A stretch of DNA of 64,000 bases from J084 sp964471405 (GTDB lineage Bacteria > Pseudomonadota > Alphaproteobacteria > Sphingomonadales > Rhodothalassiaceae): the NCBI GenBank assembly GCA_964471405.1, contig CAYYGH010000001.1, positions 1 through 64,000 of the forward strand, written 5' to 3'. The position numbers were made by a program, and so were the translations under genes. The notes below the pieces were generated by a model. The model saw only the letters and a list, made by a program, of their open reading frames with translations. It did not search any database and was not told the origin of the DNA. Shown here piece after piece: positions 63,015-64,000 of the stretch (position 1 is the stretch's first letter; the number at the start of each line of letters is the position of its first letter).

Positions 63015-64000
63015 ATGGCCGAAATCCGGAAAGAGCGGAACGAAGGGATGAGTGGAGCGGCGGTGCCTGCCGAATGGCGCCGCGGCCGGGGTGCGACGAT
63101 CAATCCGCCCGACCGCTATGCGCACAGCCATGTGGAAGTCGATGGCGATGCTCTGGATCGGGACCGGCAGACGGACGGGCTTGCCCCCATTCCCACGACG
63201 GTGACGATCGAGCGGCCCCGGCGGATCATCACGCGCAATGATTCGCCGGACATACCCTTCGATCGATCCATCAATCCCTATCGCGGCTGCGAGCATGGCT
63301 GCCTTTACTGCTATGCGCGGCCGAGCCATGCCTATCTCGGATTCTCTCCCGGGCTCGACTTCGAAACCCGGCTGATTGCCCGTCCCGACGCGCCGGCACT
63401 GTTGCGGCGGGAGCTGGCGCGTCCCGGCTATGTCTGCCGGCCGATCGCGCTCGGCACCAATACGGATCCCTACCAGCCCATCGAGCGGCGCTTCCGCATC
63501 ACCCGCGGCATTCTCGCCGTCTGTCTCGAGGTCGAGCATCCGGTGACCATTGTCACCAAGTCGGACCGCATTCTCGCCGATCGCGACATCCTTGCGCAGC
63601 TGGCGGTGCGGCGGCTGGTGAAGGTTGCGATTTCGGTCGGGACGCGTGACCGACGCCTTGCACGACTGCTCGAGCCGCGCGCCGCCACGCCCGCCCGCCG
63701 CCTGGCGGCCATCCGCGCGCTGGCCGATGTGGGGGTGCCGGTCGGGGTGATGGTCGCTCCCCTGATTCCCGGTCTCACGGACCACGGGCTGGAGGACGTG
63801 CTGGAGGCTGCTGCGGATGCCGGGGCGAAAGAGGCGGGCTGGACGCTGCTGCGGTTGCCGCTCGAGGTCCGCGACATTTTCTACGCGGCGCTGGCCGAGC
63901 ATTCGCCCGAGCGGGCGCGGCGGGTGCGCAGGCTGCTGCGGGAAGCCCGCGGCGGGCGCGACAACGATCCCCGTTTCGGCCACCGCATGCGCGGCGAAGG
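63015..64000 (+). CDS. PA0069-family radical SAM protein, 3' partial
   Basis: A radical SAM enzyme running off the right edge, about 328 residues visible. After a basic start (GRGATINPPDRY) comes INPYRGCEHGCLYCYARPSH, with the CX3CX2C cluster motif, then LGTNTDPYQPIERRF, TIVTKSDRILADRDIL and PVGVMVAPLIPGLTDHGLE, the PA0069/SplB-like layout. Function in the family is unknown; resemblance to spore photoproduct lyase suggests DNA or nucleotide chemistry but is not evidence of it. Starts at 63015 and 63048 are both in frame; neither has a strong ribosome site. Confidence 0.9.
   Translation, partial: MAEIRKERNEGMSGAAVPAEWRRGRGATINPPDRYAHSHVEVDGDALDRDRQTDGLAPIPTTVTIERPRRIITRNDSPDIPFDRSINPYRGCEHGCLYCYARPSHAYLGFSPGLDFETRLIARPDAPALLRRELARPGYVCRPIALGTNTDPYQPIERRFRITRGILAVCLEVEHPVTIVTKSDRILADRDILAQLAVRRLVKVAISVGTRDRRLARLLEPRAATPARRLAAIRALADVGVPVGVMVAPLIPGLTDHGLEDVLEAAADAGAKEAGWTLLRLPLEVRDIFYAALAEHSPERARRVRRLLREARGGRDNDPRFGHRMRGE

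Overview
The window is high-GC DNA from an alphaproteobacterium, probably a draft scaffold because a 100-base run of N sits at 46359-46458. Support for the assignment: a PopZ-type polar organizer, the order pyrB / metal-site-less dihydroorotase / plsY / dprA / topA / rnr on one strand, an AtpI-like protein, CtrA-like TTAA-N7-TTAA boxes, a K+-independent H+-pyrophosphatase, a large TonB-dependent receptor, and compound-palindrome intergenic repeats of the CGTCAT...ATCCAGC type. No photosynthesis, rRNA, phage, insertion sequence or CRISPR locus was seen. The genus cannot be decided from the sequence.

Layout. 1-5 kb: the end of a subtilisin autotransporter, a small lipoprotein, two hotdog thioesterases and a TorF-like outer membrane protein. 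5-13 kb: membrane pyrophosphatase with a strong terminator, two mobile-type palindromic repeats, a zinc-less MDR oxidoreductase, a lower-GC two-gene stretch of unknown function, tRNA-Gln(UUG), a long non-coding stretch with strong RNA-like hairpins, and a POT peptide transporter. 13-19 kb: a translationally coupled pair of exported amidohydrolases (the second lacking the HxH metal motif), a GMC oxidoreductase and a SlyD-like isomerase. 19-23 kb (minus): an ArsM-type methyltransferase coupled to two glycosyltransferases of the kind associated with radical-SAM/arsenosugar loci, plus an unknown helical protein and a lone AtpI. 23-29 kb (plus): queC-queE (queuosine precursor), lepA and a chemoreceptor.

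29-41 kb (minus) is a long housekeeping run read right to left: metallophosphatase, pyrB, pyrC-like, plsY, dprA, topA, rnr, then a NYN-domain protein and a uracil-DNA glycosylase. Several junctions are ATGA overlaps, which implies co-translation. 41-49 kb (plus) holds dispersed biotin genes bioA, bioF and bioD (the last two cut by the assembly gap) with an acyl-CoA dehydrogenase, a second UDG-superfamily protein, popZ, a small conserved protein and threonine synthase.

48.7-54.7 kb (minus) is the ribosome/proline operon region: rplU-rpmA-obgE-proB-proA-nadD-rsfS, with a good promoter upstream of rplU. 55-60 kb carries a methyltransferase and a three-gene minus-strand set (aminotransferase, SDR, glycosyltransferase) that looks like surface-sugar biosynthesis, preceded by a CtrA-like box. 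The window ends with a TonB-dependent receptor, a clear terminator and a truncated PA0069-type radical SAM gene.

Most genes are ordinary. The items most worth following are the degenerate amidohydrolase partner, the ArsM/glycosyltransferase set, the lower-GC unknown pair at 9.3-10.1 kb, the structured intergenic element near 11.1 kb, and a 14-bp tandem duplication that disturbs the start of a UDG gene at 43.45 kb.
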